Shown here: piece by piece, positions 6,763 to 14,047 of the stretch
Numbering within the stretch: position 1 is the stretch's first letter
How the letters are laid out: each line of letters starts with the position of its first letter
Assembly (NCBI GenBank): GCA_963833885.1
Contig: CAWHZU010000030.1
Location: forward strand, 1-24,450
From: JASHPR01 sp963833885
Lineage (GTDB): Bacteria > Actinomycetota > Actinomycetes > Streptosporangiales > Streptosporangiaceae
Direction: 5' to 3'
DNA: 24,450 nt
The notes under the pieces: model-generated
The model's database searches: none
What the model was told of the DNA's origin: nothing
What the model saw: only the letters and a program-made list of their open reading frames with translations
Translations under genes and position numbers: made by a program

Positions 6763-7581
6763 ATGCAAGCCGATCTGCCGATCTGCCGCACCTGCGGCGT
6801 CCAGTACCCGGCCCCTCGCGAGGACTGCCCGATCTGCGAGGACCAGCGCCAGTACGTGGGCTGGGACGGGCAGCAGTGGACGAGCCTGGCCGAGCTCCGC
6901 GACGCTGGCCACAAGGGCCAGGTCAAGCCCGAAGGTCCCGGCGTGGTTGGCGTCGGCGCCGAGCCGCCGACCTCGATCGGGCAGCGCGCGCTGCTGGTGC
7001 GGGCTCCGTCCGGAAACGTCCTCTGGGACATGATCACCTACATCGACGACGACCTCGTCGCCGCGATAGCCGAGCTCGGCGGCGTGAGCGCGATCGCCAT
7101 CAGCCACCCGCACTTCTACGGCAGCATGATCGAATTTGCGCACGCCTTCGACGCCCCGGTCTACATCCACAGCAAGGACCGGCAGTGGGTGGCCCGTCCC
7201 GACGACTCGGTCGTGTTCTGGGACGGTGACACCCGCGAGATCGGCGACGGCCTCACGCTGATCAACGCGGGCGTGCACTTCGACGGCGGCCAGGTGCTGC
7301 ACTGGGCGGCCGACCCCGAGGGCAATGGTGCGCTGTTCTCCGGCGACATCTTCACGGTGGTGCCGGACCGCCGCTGGGTCAGCTTCATGTACAGCTACCC
7401 CAACCACATCCCGGAGCGGCCGCGCACGATCCGCCGCGCGCTGTCGCTGATGCAGCCGTTCCGGTTCGACCGCATCTACGGCGCCTGGTGGCGCCGCAAC
7501 GTCGCCGCCGACGGTGTGGCGGCGATCTCGCGCTCCGCCGAGAGGTACCTCAGTTTCGCGCTCGATGACTCGGTTCCCTAA
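6763..7581 (+). CDS. MBL-fold metallo-hydrolase with N-terminal zinc ribbon
   Basis: A 272-residue protein. Residues 8-25 hold two CxxC pairs (C8, C11, C22, C25), a rubredoxin/zinc-ribbon-like knuckle. The rest is a metallo-beta-lactamase fold: ALLVRAPSGNVLWDMITYID, ISHPHFYGSM with the first metal His pair at 115 and 117, INAGVHFDGGQVLHW, and ALFSGDIF for the strand that carries the bridging Asp. The canonical HxHxDH is degenerate (HPHFYG, lacking the Asp-His), so metal loading may be mono-nuclear. The ATG at 6763 follows TATAGGTAAGGC, so it is either leaderless or served by a weak AAGG. Its stop overlaps the converging GNAT stop by 4 nt. Substrate unknown. Confidence 0.8.
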   Translation: MQADLPICRTCGVQYPAPREDCPICEDQRQYVGWDGQQWTSLAELRDAGHKGQVKPEGPGVVGVGAEPPTSIGQRALLVRAPSGNVLWDMITYIDDDLVAAIAELGGVSAIAISHPHFYGSMIEFAHAFDAPVYIHSKDRQWVARPDDSVVFWDGDTREIGDGLTLINAGVHFDGGQVLHWAADPEGNGALFSGDIFTVVPDRRWVSFMYSYPNHIPERPRTIRRALSLMQPFRFDRIYGAWWRRNVAADGVAAISRSAERYLSFALDDSVP

Positions 7582-8045
7582 CCCGCAACCGCATCGCGGC
7601 TGGCCGACCGCATCCTCATCTTGACACCGCCGTCGCCGACGGGGGCCACCTCGGTGAGGCCAAGTCGCTCGTACAGGGCACGGGCGCGCTCGTTCACGAG
7701 GAGAACGTCGAGCACCAGGTCCTGGCCCCGCTGGCGGGCCTCGGCGAGCAGCGCGTTGATGATGCGAGTGCCGATGCCCTGGCCCTGCACGCTGGGCCGG
7801 ATTTCGATGCGTGCCAGGTAGACCTCGTCCGGGCGGTATTCGACCGAGAGCATGCCGGCGTCGGCCCCGTTGACGGTGATGATCTTCCAGCGGCGTGGCT
7901 TGAACGCCCTGGCGTGATACTGGCGCTGAACCTGCTCGTCCCAGCCCCAGACCGCGGCGACGTAGCCGCCCATCGCGGCCTTGTGCAGCTGGTAGCAGAA
8001 CTCATCGTCGGCTCGGGTGGCCGACCGTAACGATATGACGGTCAT
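7578..8045 (-). CDS. GNAT-family N-acetyltransferase
   Basis: A 155-residue GCN5-related acetyltransferase. The N-terminus ISLRSATRADDEFCYQLHKA and AAVWGWDEQVQRQY match GNATs annotated only as family members. The acetyl-CoA pyrophosphate loop is QGQGIGTRI in motif A, followed by NERARALYERLGL, the usual motif B. The ATG at 8045 lies within a perfect 17-bp palindrome and 8 nt after a TAGCTT -10-like element, so a leaderless transcript under direct repression is plausible. It converges with and overlaps the MBL gene by 4 nt. Substrate unknown. Confidence 0.88.
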   Translation of the reverse strand: MTVISLRSATRADDEFCYQLHKAAMGGYVAAVWGWDEQVQRQYHARAFKPRRWKIITVNGADAGMLSVEYRPDEVYLARIEIRPSVQGQGIGTRIINALLAEARQRGQDLVLDVLLVNERARALYERLGLTEVAPVGDGGVKMRMRSASRDAVAG

Positions 8046-8048
8046 ATC
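8032..8048. promoter_or_regulatory. Perfect 17-bp palindrome over the GNAT start codon
   Basis: GATATGAC (8032-8039), centre G (8040) and GTCATATC (8041-8048) form an exact dyad that includes the GNAT ATG (8045-8043). It is a strong operator candidate: a bound repressor would block both initiation and, if the mRNA is leaderless, the transcription start. Confidence 0.6.
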
Positions 8049-8053
8049 AAATC

Positions 8054-8059
8054 AAGCTA
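8054..8059 (-). promoter_or_regulatory. Candidate -10 element TAGCTT for the GNAT gene
   Basis: Read on the minus strand, TAGCTT ends 8 nt before the ATG at 8045, and no Shine-Dalgarno sequence intervenes. This suggests a leaderless transcript. Confidence 0.4.
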
Positions 8060-8202
8060 TCTCTGCGCGAAGAATGTTACAGCGGAGTTCGTCACGCGAG
8101 GACCGCCGTTATCGGGTGAGCGCATACGTGGCATTTCGCACGGCGTTACCTGCGCAGGGCCGTGGGTCGCCAAAAACCGGCCATCGCTGTCAATCTGGAA
8201 TC

Positions 8203-8631
8203 ATGACCACGGCCGTACCTTGCGGCACCCAGCCGCGCGCCCCAACGCCGTGCCAGCCATTAACGTGCCGCCTGGAACTCTGCGCCACGCCGAGCGCGGT
8301 GCCCTGCGCGCGGTCGCTCGCACGGCGGATCGTCCTGGAGTGGGGACGCTGCGACCTCGTCGACACGGCGGAACTTCTCGTCTCGGAGCTGGTCACCAAC
8401 GCGATCCAGGCCTCGGCGGGTCTGCGGAGGCCGGTCGTCCGGCTGTGGCTCGTTGCCGAGCGCGACAACATCGTCATCCGGGTGTGGGACGGCAGCGCCG
8501 ACATGCCGACCCGGCAGGACGCCGGGCCGGAGTCCGAACACGGCCGGGGCCTGATGCTCGTGGGGAGCCTCAGCAAGCAGTGGGGCGCCTGCGTCAAGCC
8601 CGCCGGCAAGGTCGTCTGGGTTCAGATCTGA
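8203..8631 (+). CDS. RsbW-like ATP-binding protein (HATPase_c_2, anti-sigma/regulatory kinase type)
   Basis: A 142-residue GHKL-fold protein typical of the large actinomycete family of single-domain histidine-kinase-like ATPases. The N box is AELLVSELVTNAIQAS (Asn near 63-66). The G1 region is IVIRVWDGSADMP, and the G2 lid is ESEHGRGLMLVGSLSKQWG. The C-terminus GKVVWVQI is the usual last strand. Family members bind ATP and regulate sigma factors or partners by binding or phosphorylation; no partner is encoded beside it. The ATG at 8203 is preferred because the frame upstream is non-homologous, and the only RBS-like sequence is a weak GGA. It converges with the truncated GntR gene, overlapping by 10 nt. 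Confidence 0.85.
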   Translation: MTTAVPCGTQPRAPTPCQPLTCRLELCATPSAVPCARSLARRIVLEWGRCDLVDTAELLVSELVTNAIQASAGLRRPVVRLWLVAERDNIVIRVWDGSADMPTRQDAGPESEHGRGLMLVGSLSKQWGACVKPAGKVVWVQI

Positions 8632-8987
8632 CTGCGGTATCCGGCACGCTGGACCGCTGAGGGCCGCTCGGCGGCCCAGCGCGCCATCAACGGTTCGACC
8701 GCTTCCTTCATCCGGCAGATGTCCTCCGCCTTGAACGGGTAAGGCGGCGGACGAACACCAGCGCGCGAGGTAATGGTGACCAGCCCCTCGCGCTCCAGCT
8801 GCCCGAAGGCATCCCGGATCGGAGTGCGGCTGACCCCAGGCTCCGTGGCCAGGCTGTCAATGGAGAGCTTGACCCCCGGCTGGAACTCGCCCGAGTAAAT
8901 CCGCGCCCGTACCCGAGCCAAGGCTGAGTCCTTGGCCGGCACGAGCTGGGCGGGCGCCGCGTCGAACACGAGCGGAGTGTATGACAT
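8622..8987 (-). CDS. GntR-family regulator lacking its ligand domain (FadR/FCD type, truncated)
   Basis: A 121-residue protein. The winged-helix domain is complete (about 18-85): ALARVRARIYSGEFQPGVKL, SIDSLATEPGVSRTPIRDAF, then QLEREGLVTITSRAGVRPPP. The FCD ligand-binding domain begins with AEDICRMKEAVEPLMARWAA but ends after about 25 residues at a stop, where a normal protein has about 220 residues. The space where the rest should be holds the convergent RsbW-like gene. The protein could still bind DNA but would lack the usual helical effector/dimer domain. The ATG at 8987 sits inside an inverted repeat just 5 nt after TAATAT, suggesting leaderless autoregulation. It is either a decaying gene or a stand-alone DNA-binding form. 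Confidence 0.8.
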   Translation of the reverse strand: MSYTPLVFDAAPAQLVPAKDSALARVRARIYSGEFQPGVKLSIDSLATEPGVSRTPIRDAFGQLEREGLVTITSRAGVRPPPYPFKAEDICRMKEAVEPLMARWAAERPSAVQRAGYRSQI

Positions 8988-9005
8988 CTGACATATTAGA
9001 TGTCA
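8982..9005. promoter_or_regulatory. Inverted repeat over the GntR start (probable autoregulatory operator)
   Basis: TGACATCT (8982-8989) and AGATGTCA (8998-9005) are exact inverted copies 8 bp apart, with an additional TGACAT half-site at 8989-8994. The element covers the ATG (8987-8985) and the TAATAT -10-like hexamer of the minus-strand GntR gene, as expected for autorepression. Confidence 0.6.
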
Positions 9006-9287
9006 AATAGGATGTATGCGGAAAGGCTGGTCAGGGGGGCGGTGGGTGCCCGGCCCGAGTGGCTGGCCGGCCGCGGGGTGGCCCCAAGGGAAAGCCCCGC
9101 CGGCGACCGTGGCTCGGCTGCGGGCGGCTGGTCGTCGGCGGACAGTCAATTCTGCCGAGATTCGCACGGTCTGGGCTGCTGACTCCCGACATTTCTGTGC
9201 GAAAATCTAGGCAGCCTCATGCACGATCGTGTTGACGTGAGGGCTTACTGCGAGCATTCGGCAGGCCCTGGTGAGCGGAGAACGCTG
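9006..9287. other. Intergenic region upstream of the M50B gene
   Basis: No supported gene is seen in these 282 bases. They hold GC-rich sequence around 9060-9110. A distant 7-bp inverted repeat, TTCGCAC (9161-9167) and GTGCGAA (9197-9203), may belong to the M50B promoter region. Confidence 0.45.
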
Positions 9288-9974
9288 GTGACGCCCGGGT
9301 CGTCGCTCGGCACTTCGCTGAGCCAGATCGCCGAGATACAAGCCCAGTTATCCGCTGCCGGATCCGTGCTCACCGGTCTGGTTGCGCTCGTCGCGGTGAG
9401 CCTGCAAGCGATCTGGCTGATCGTCCAGCACGTCAACACGATCGCGCACGAGGGCGCGCACGCGATCGCGGGGTCGGCCGTCGGCCGGAAGATTCAGTAT
9501 GTGACGTTCAGGGCCAACGGCGACGGCGCGACCAAGCCGAGTGCCGGCGGGCTGCCCGGAGAGGTCACGATCGGCGTGGTCGGCTACCTCGGCCCGAGCC
9601 TGTTCGGGCTTGGCGCGGCCAAGCTGATCGAGATCGGGCACAGCGTCGCGGTGCTGTGGCTGGCGCTGCTGTTGCTGATTCTGCTGCTGTTCGTGCTGCG
9701 TAAGCTGTTCAGCTACGTCCCGGTGCTGGCGACGGGAGCGGTGATCTTCCTCATCGCGCGCTATGGCTCCGTCGGCGCAGAGACCATCACCGCTTACCTT
9801 GTGGCCTGGTTCCTGCTGCTGTCCGGGCTCCGGGTCGTGCTCGAGCACAACCTGGGCGCCACTGATGCCGGGAACCTGGCCAGCATGACCCACATCTGGC
9901 GCGGGTTCTGGGTCCTGCTGTGGCTGGCGGGGTCGATCGCCGCGGTCGCGATCGGCGGCGCGCTGCTGATCTGA
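9288..9974 (+). CDS. M50B-family membrane metalloprotease
   Basis: A 228-residue multi-pass membrane protein. NTIAHEGAHAIAGSAVG carries the HExxH zinc motif at the end of the first hydrophobic helix. The central region has four or more TM helices (e.g. VAVLWLALLLLILLLFVL, then YVPVLATGAVIFLIARYG). The second conserved patch TDAGNLASMTHI supplies the likely third zinc ligand, Asp, and a last TM helix ends the protein. This matches the short M50B peptidase family of actinobacteria, whose substrates are mostly unknown; related site-2 proteases cleave membrane regulators. The GTG at 9288 has GGAG 7 nt upstream, so it is preferred over the ATG at 9219, which would place a polar stretch before the first helix. 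It ends one base before the converging dioxygenase stop. Confidence 0.85.
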   Translation: MTPGSSLGTSLSQIAEIQAQLSAAGSVLTGLVALVAVSLQAIWLIVQHVNTIAHEGAHAIAGSAVGRKIQYVTFRANGDGATKPSAGGLPGEVTIGVVGYLGPSLFGLGAAKLIEIGHSVAVLWLALLLLILLLFVLRKLFSYVPVLATGAVIFLIARYGSVGAETITAYLVAWFLLLSGLRVVLEHNLGATDAGNLASMTHIWRGFWVLLWLAGSIAAVAIGGALLI

Positions 9975-9975
9975 G

Positions 9976-10899
9976 TTACGCCGGCGCGTGCGCCCCGGTC
10001 ATCAGCGCCGCCAGATCCTCCGGGTGCAGGAACGACGGCGGCGGGGGCGGGCCCCAGTTGAACAGGCCCCTGGCTCCCTCCAGTGTCTCCGGCGTCCACA
10101 GCTGGTCGTCGATGATGCAGTCCATGTCCGAGTAGTACTCGGAGAAGCTGCCCGCGGGGTCCTTCAGGTACCAGAAGAAGTTCGATCCCGCGTAGTGCCT
10201 GCCCAGGCCCCAGACGTGGCGCTCCGGGTGGCCCTCGAGCATGGCGCAGGCGCCGCGGCCGATCTCGTCGACGTCCTCGACCTGCCAGGAAGTGTGGTGC
10301 AGGAAGTTCACCGGGGAGCCGAGCACCAGCACGTTGTGATGGTCGGTCGAGCAGCGCAGGAACGCGGCCGCGTCCTTGATGTAGTCGCTGGCCTTGAACC
10401 CGAGGCCCTCGGTGAAGAACCGGCTGGTCGCCGCGTAGTCGGTGGAGCCGATCACCACGTGACCGAGCTTCAGTGGCCGCACCGGATCGTCGCGCAGCAG
10501 GCCGGGCGCGCGCCCGTCGGGCCGCTCCGGGCGGCCCGGGCCGTTGTACGGCGTGGGGTCGCCGGGCGGCTGTTCGAGTCGCGGGCACACGGCGACGGTG
10601 GCCTTGAACCCGGCGACCGGCTCCACGGCGTGCACCGCGCCGTCCTCGCGCGCCGGGGTGAGTCCGAGCCGGGCCAGCCGGGCTGCGACCCGTTCCAGGT
10701 CGTCGGCGTCATCAGCGCCGACCGTGAGGTCGATCAGCCGCCGCGTCGGCGCCGGAACGATCCTGAGCTGGGGACCGCCGTCGATCGTGGCGAACGTGCC
10801 GTCACCCAGGTCGGCGAGGCCGAACTGGGCGTAGTAGTCGGCGGTCGGGCCGACGTCGGGTACCCCGATGGTCACCGAAGTGAGCTGGTGCAGGGGCAT
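9976..10899 (-). CDS. Extradiol ring-cleavage dioxygenase (VOC superfamily)
   Basis: A 307-residue two-module type I extradiol dioxygenase. The N-terminal VOC module (about 1-125) begins MPLHQLTSVTIGVPDV. The C-terminal catalytic module shows the 2-His-1-Glu iron facial triad: His in LKLGHVVIGS, His in VNFLHHTSWQV, and Glu in GSFSEYYSDMD. Such enzymes open catechol-type rings next to the diol, and the length is normal. The ATG at 10899 has GGAGG 7 nt upstream. It is the second gene of an operon, 20 nt after the FAH-family gene, consistent with consecutive meta-cleavage steps. The exact catechol is unknown. The long open frame upstream of 10899 overlaps the FAH gene and is spurious. Confidence 0.88.
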   Translation of the reverse strand: MPLHQLTSVTIGVPDVGPTADYYAQFGLADLGDGTFATIDGGPQLRIVPAPTRRLIDLTVGADDADDLERVAARLARLGLTPAREDGAVHAVEPVAGFKATVAVCPRLEQPPGDPTPYNGPGRPERPDGRAPGLLRDDPVRPLKLGHVVIGSTDYAATSRFFTEGLGFKASDYIKDAAAFLRCSTDHHNVLVLGSPVNFLHHTSWQVEDVDEIGRGACAMLEGHPERHVWGLGRHYAGSNFFWYLKDPAGSFSEYYSDMDCIIDDQLWTPETLEGARGLFNWGPPPPPSFLHPEDLAALMTGAHAPA

Positions 10900-10919
10900 G
10901 TTCGGACCTCCGTGCGTGA

Positions 10920-11768
10920 CTAGCTGCTGGGCGCGGCCGCGAAGCGCTGCCGCAGCTCCCCGATACCCTCGATGTAGCTGACCAGCTCGTCGCCGGGTGC
11001 AAGCCAGCGCTGCGGGCTGCGGCCCTGGCCGACACCGGCCGGGGTGCCGGTGAAGATGATGTCGCCGGGCAGCAGCCGGGCGACCGCCGACAGCTTCACG
11101 ACGAGCTGCGGCACCGAGATGATCAGGTTGCTGGTGCGGGACTTCTGCACTTCCTCGCCGTTGATCGCGCAGCCGAGCTCCAGGTCGTCGGGGTTCCCGA
11201 ACTCGTCGGGGGTGACCAGCCATGGCCCGGTCGGCCCGAACCCGGGGAACGACTTGCCCATGCTGAACTGCGGCGGGGCGCTGGCCATCTGGGTGATGCG
11301 CTCGGAGATGTCCTGGCCGACGCACAGGCCGGCGACGTAGCTCCAGGCTGCGTCCTCGTCGACGTGCCAGGCCTCGTTGCCGATCACCGCGACGAGCTCG
11401 ACCTCCCAGTCGGTGTGCCCGCCGGGTGGCAGGTCGACGTCCGTGTACGGGCCGGTGATGCAGCTCGGGAACTTCGTGAACACGCTCGGGTAGTCGGGCA
11501 CGCCGAAGCCCGACTCGTCCGCGTGGTCGCGGTAGTTGAGGCCGATCCCGAACGACTGCCGCGGCGCCGGTGACGGGGCGCCAAGGCGTTCGGGGTCGTA
11601 GGGCTCCGCGCCGCCCTGCGCGGTCGCGGACCAGGCCGTGAACTCGGCCCAGCGCTGGTACCCCTGCTGCGGGTCGGGACCGAACTGGCCGCCGCTTGCC
11701 CGTTCCACGTCGATGGCACCGGCGTCGGTCAGGATGACCAGCCGGCCATCGAGGTTGCCGATCCGCAC
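10920..11768 (-). CDS. Fumarylacetoacetate hydrolase (FAH) family protein
   Basis: A 282-residue protein with the FAH fold. The N-terminal FAH_N part is VRIGNLDGRLVILTD. The catalytic domain begins FGIGLNYRDHADESG (His of the catalytic dyad), followed by VFTKFPSCITGPY, the acidic metal site DWEVELVAVIG, GLCVGQDISER, Lys in MGKSFPGFGP, and the hallmark GDIIFTGTPAGVG. Family enzymes hydrolyse, hydrate or decarboxylate ring-fission products using a divalent metal. The GTG at 11768 follows GAGGAGG at good spacing. It is the first gene of the operon with the extradiol dioxygenase, and together they suggest catabolism of an aromatic compound. No ring-hydroxylating or aldolase gene is nearby, so the pathway is incomplete here. 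Confidence 0.88.
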   Translation of the reverse strand: MRIGNLDGRLVILTDAGAIDVERASGGQFGPDPQQGYQRWAEFTAWSATAQGGAEPYDPERLGAPSPAPRQSFGIGLNYRDHADESGFGVPDYPSVFTKFPSCITGPYTDVDLPPGGHTDWEVELVAVIGNEAWHVDEDAAWSYVAGLCVGQDISERITQMASAPPQFSMGKSFPGFGPTGPWLVTPDEFGNPDDLELGCAINGEEVQKSRTSNLIISVPQLVVKLSAVARLLPGDIIFTGTPAGVGQGRSPQRWLAPGDELVSYIEGIGELRQRFAAAPSS

Positions 11769-11904
11769 GAGGTCCTCCTCGGTCGTAAGCTGCGCCTGCC
11801 CGGGGCTGGCAGGTCCCCTCCAGTCTCCGCCGCCCTTGCCGCGTCCGGCAACCGGGCCCCGTCCGGGCCTTGCGACGAGGAAGGCGGCGCCGGAAAACGC
11901 GTCG

Positions 11905-11910
11905 TACTGT
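11905..11910 (+). promoter_or_regulatory. Candidate -10 element TACTGT of the LolA-like/ABC operon
   Basis: TACTGT ends 6 nt before the GTG pair at 11917 and 11920, a spacing typical of leaderless promoters. The mRNA would then begin at or near the 8-codon leader ORF. Confidence 0.4.
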
Positions 11911-11916
11911 GGAGGC

Positions 11917-11943
11917 GTGGTGACTACCCGCGGCGGCCGGTGA
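11917..11943 (+). CDS. Eight-codon leader ORF overlapping the operon start (candidate)
   Basis: GTG GTG ACT ACC CGC GGC GGC CGG TGA encodes VVTTRGGR. It lies directly after TACTGT and GGAGG (11911-11915), and its TGA overlaps the GTG of the LolA-like gene in a GTGA. The main gene has no convincing Shine-Dalgarno sequence of its own, so re-initiation from this mini-ORF could start it. Alternatively the mini-ORF is accidental. Evidence is positional only. Confidence 0.35.
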   Translation: MVTTRGGR

Positions 11944-13061
11944 GCGTCGTCCGGCGTCAGGCGCAACGCCGATGGCTCGTCGTGGCGTGCGGCGTTGCCC
12001 TGCTGTGCGGGCTGCCGACCATCGTCGGCGCCTGGCCGGTCCCGAATTCTGCGCTGCCGGCGGCCGCGCTGCGGGCACGCATCCTCGCGTCGGCGAACAT
12101 GCCGTACCAGGGCTACGTGGAGAGCTCCGTCGACCTGGATCTGCCCAGCCTGCCCGACCTCGGTGACGTGAGCTCGCTGCTGGACGGCGTCACCGACCAG
12201 TACGCGTGGTACCGCTCGCCCGCCTCGTGGCGCGCCGACGTGATCACCCAGACCGGCGAGGAGGACACGTACCAGACCAGCCACGGAACGTTCGAGTGGA
12301 GCTACTCGGCCAACCTGCTCACCCAGGTCATCGGGTCGCAGCCGGTCCGGCTGCCGCGCGCCGCCGACTTGCTGCCGCCCTCGCTGGCGCTGCGGCTGCT
12401 CGGCTTCGCCTCGTCCGGCACCCGGATCTCGCGGCTGCCGTCGCAGCGCGTGGCCGGGGTGGACGCGGCCGGCCTGCGGCTGCTGCCGGATGACCCGGAC
12501 AGCACGGTCGGCGCCGTCGACATCTGGGCCAACCCGCGCAGCGGCCTGCCGGTCGAGGTCGCGATCATCAGCCGCGGCGCGAGCCAGCCGATCCTGGTCG
12601 CCCGGTTCCTCAACCTGAGCGAGAGCCGTCCGCCGCTCGCCGACGTGACCCCGGACCCGGCGCCGGGCGTCGGCACGACGATCACCGCGCTGCCCGACGT
12701 GAGCGGGATCGTGGACCGGTTCGGGCCGCCGCTGCCCGGGCGGCTGGCGCGGATGACCCGGGTTCCCGTTCCCAGCGGCCTCGCCGACGTCGCCGCGTAC
12801 GGTGCCGGGTTCTCGCGGTTCGCCGTCCTGCCGCTGCCCAGCCGGATAGGGCAGAGTGCCCTGAACGCGGCGCAGTCGGCGGGTGCCGGAGGGGTCAGCC
12901 TCTCCGGCGGGACCGGGGCCCTGATCGAGACGCCCCTGCTGACCGTGTTGCTGGCGCAATCGCAGTTCGGCGGTCCGGTGTACCTGCTCACCGGGGCGGT
13001 CACGCCGGCCCTGCTGGTCCGCGCCGGGTCGGACCTGCTCAACGATCAGAGCGGATCATGA
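11940..13061 (+). CDS. LolA/RseB-like exported or membrane-anchored protein
   Basis: A 373-residue protein. A basic start (RRQAQRR) and a hydrophobic helix at about 12-31 form a signal anchor or Sec signal. The body resembles the LolA/RseB half-barrel fold: an N-terminal ILASANMPYQGYVESSVDLD, then YAWYRSPASWRADVITQTGE and FEWSYSANLLTQV, the typical alternation of lipid-pocket strands. VGAVDIWANPRSGLPVEV also matches the family. The C-terminal 130 residues are less familiar. No lipobox Cys is visible. Its TGA overlaps the ATG of the ABC ATPase as ATGA, so the two are translationally coupled. By context it could deliver or receive a hydrophobic substrate for the ABC exporter (inference). The GTG start at 11940 has no strong RBS. 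Confidence 0.65.
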   Translation: MSVVRRQAQRRWLVVACGVALLCGLPTIVGAWPVPNSALPAAALRARILASANMPYQGYVESSVDLDLPSLPDLGDVSSLLDGVTDQYAWYRSPASWRADVITQTGEEDTYQTSHGTFEWSYSANLLTQVIGSQPVRLPRAADLLPPSLALRLLGFASSGTRISRLPSQRVAGVDAAGLRLLPDDPDSTVGAVDIWANPRSGLPVEVAIISRGASQPILVARFLNLSESRPPLADVTPDPAPGVGTTITALPDVSGIVDRFGPPLPGRLARMTRVPVPSGLADVAAYGAGFSRFAVLPLPSRIGQSALNAAQSAGAGGVSLSGGTGALIETPLLTVLLAQSQFGGPVYLLTGAVTPALLVRAGSDLLNDQSGS

Positions 13062-14047
13062 TCGTCACGCGGGCGCTGACCAAGCGCTACGGCCGGGTGC
13101 TTGCCGTCGACCGGGTCGACCTGGAGGTGCGCGAGGGGGACCGGTACGGCTTCCTCGGGCCGAACGGGTCCGGCAAGACCACGGTGGTGCGGATGCTGCT
13201 CGGCCTGGTGTACGCGACCAGCGGCGAGATCGAGGTGATGGGCAGGCCGGTGCCGTCCAAGGTCGCCGAGGTGCTGCCGCGGATCGGCGCGCTGATCGAG
13301 GGGCCGTCGTGTTACGGGCACCTGTCCGGGCGCGCCAACCTCGGGCTGATCGACGCCTCGGGAAAGCGCCGGGGCCTGCGCAACCGCAAGCAGCGGATCG
13401 ATGAGGCGCTGGAGCGGGTCGGCCTGGCCGGAGTCGACAACCGCGCGGTCAAGAAGTACTCGCTGGGCATGCGCCAGCGGCTCGGCCTCGCGGCGGCCCT
13501 GCTGCGGGAGCCGCGGCTGCTCGTGCTCGACGAGCCGACCAACGGCCTGGACCCGCAGGGCATCCGCGAGATACGTGACCTGCTCGCCGAGCTGAACAAG
13601 GCAGGCACCACGGTTTTCCTGTCCAGCCACCAGCTCGCCGAGGTCGAGCAGCTGTGCACCCGGGTCGGGATCGTCGACCGCGGCCGGCTGGTCCTGCAGC
13701 AGGACCTCGACGAGCTGCGGGGCCCGACCGGCCGGGTCATGGTCCGGACGCCGGACGCCGACCGCGCGTCCGCGCTGCTCGACGGGCGGGTGGAACGGCG
13801 CGACGGCGACCGGCTGCTGATCGCCGACGCGGACCCGGCCGAGGTCAACGCCCGCCTGGTCGCCGCCGGCCTGCGCGTGTCCGAGATAGGCCCGGAGCGC
13901 CGTTCCCTCGAGGACCTGATGCTGTCGGTCACCGGCTCGGGATCGGACCGGATCGACGCCACGGGGCGGGACAGCGCGAAACCCGAAGTGGCGGGACCCG
14001 GGGCGGCGGAGCCAGGGACGGCCGGCCAGGGCGGGGCCGAGCCGTGA
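13058..14047 (+). CDS. ABC transporter ATP-binding protein (ABC-2 exporter type)
   Basis: A 329-residue ATPase. The Walker A motif GPNGSGKTT is at about 34-42. The signature YSLGMRQRLGLAAAL is at about 131-145, Walker B LLVLDEPTNGLDPQG is at about 155-169, and the switch His is in SSHQLAEVEQL near 191. The C-terminal accessory domain (about 215-295) is of the type found in CcmA/DrrA-like ATPases, and the last 40 residues form a Gly/Pro/Ala-rich tail. It energises the permease encoded next, whose GTG overlaps its TGA (GTGA). The ATG at 13058 overlaps the upstream gene's stop. All three genes are therefore in one coupled operon. Substrate unknown. Confidence 0.93.
   Translation: MIVTRALTKRYGRVLAVDRVDLEVREGDRYGFLGPNGSGKTTVVRMLLGLVYATSGEIEVMGRPVPSKVAEVLPRIGALIEGPSCYGHLSGRANLGLIDASGKRRGLRNRKQRIDEALERVGLAGVDNRAVKKYSLGMRQRLGLAAALLREPRLLVLDEPTNGLDPQGIREIRDLLAELNKAGTTVFLSSHQLAEVEQLCTRVGIVDRGRLVLQQDLDELRGPTGRVMVRTPDADRASALLDGRVERRDGDRLLIADADPAEVNARLVAAGLRVSEIGPERRSLEDLMLSVTGSGSDRIDATGRDSAKPEVAGPGAAEPGTAGQGGAEP

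Noticed and set aside
8017..8202. N-terminal extension of the RsbW-like protein from an upstream ATG
   Set aside because: The extra 62 residues are not similar to the family and overlap the GNAT operator; homology begins near 8203.
9976..12959. Very long minus-strand open frames (679-700 residues) over the dioxygenase/FAH/LolA-like region
   Set aside because: Only the parts starting at 10899 and 11768 have homology and ribosome sites; the rest is GC-rich antisense of real genes.
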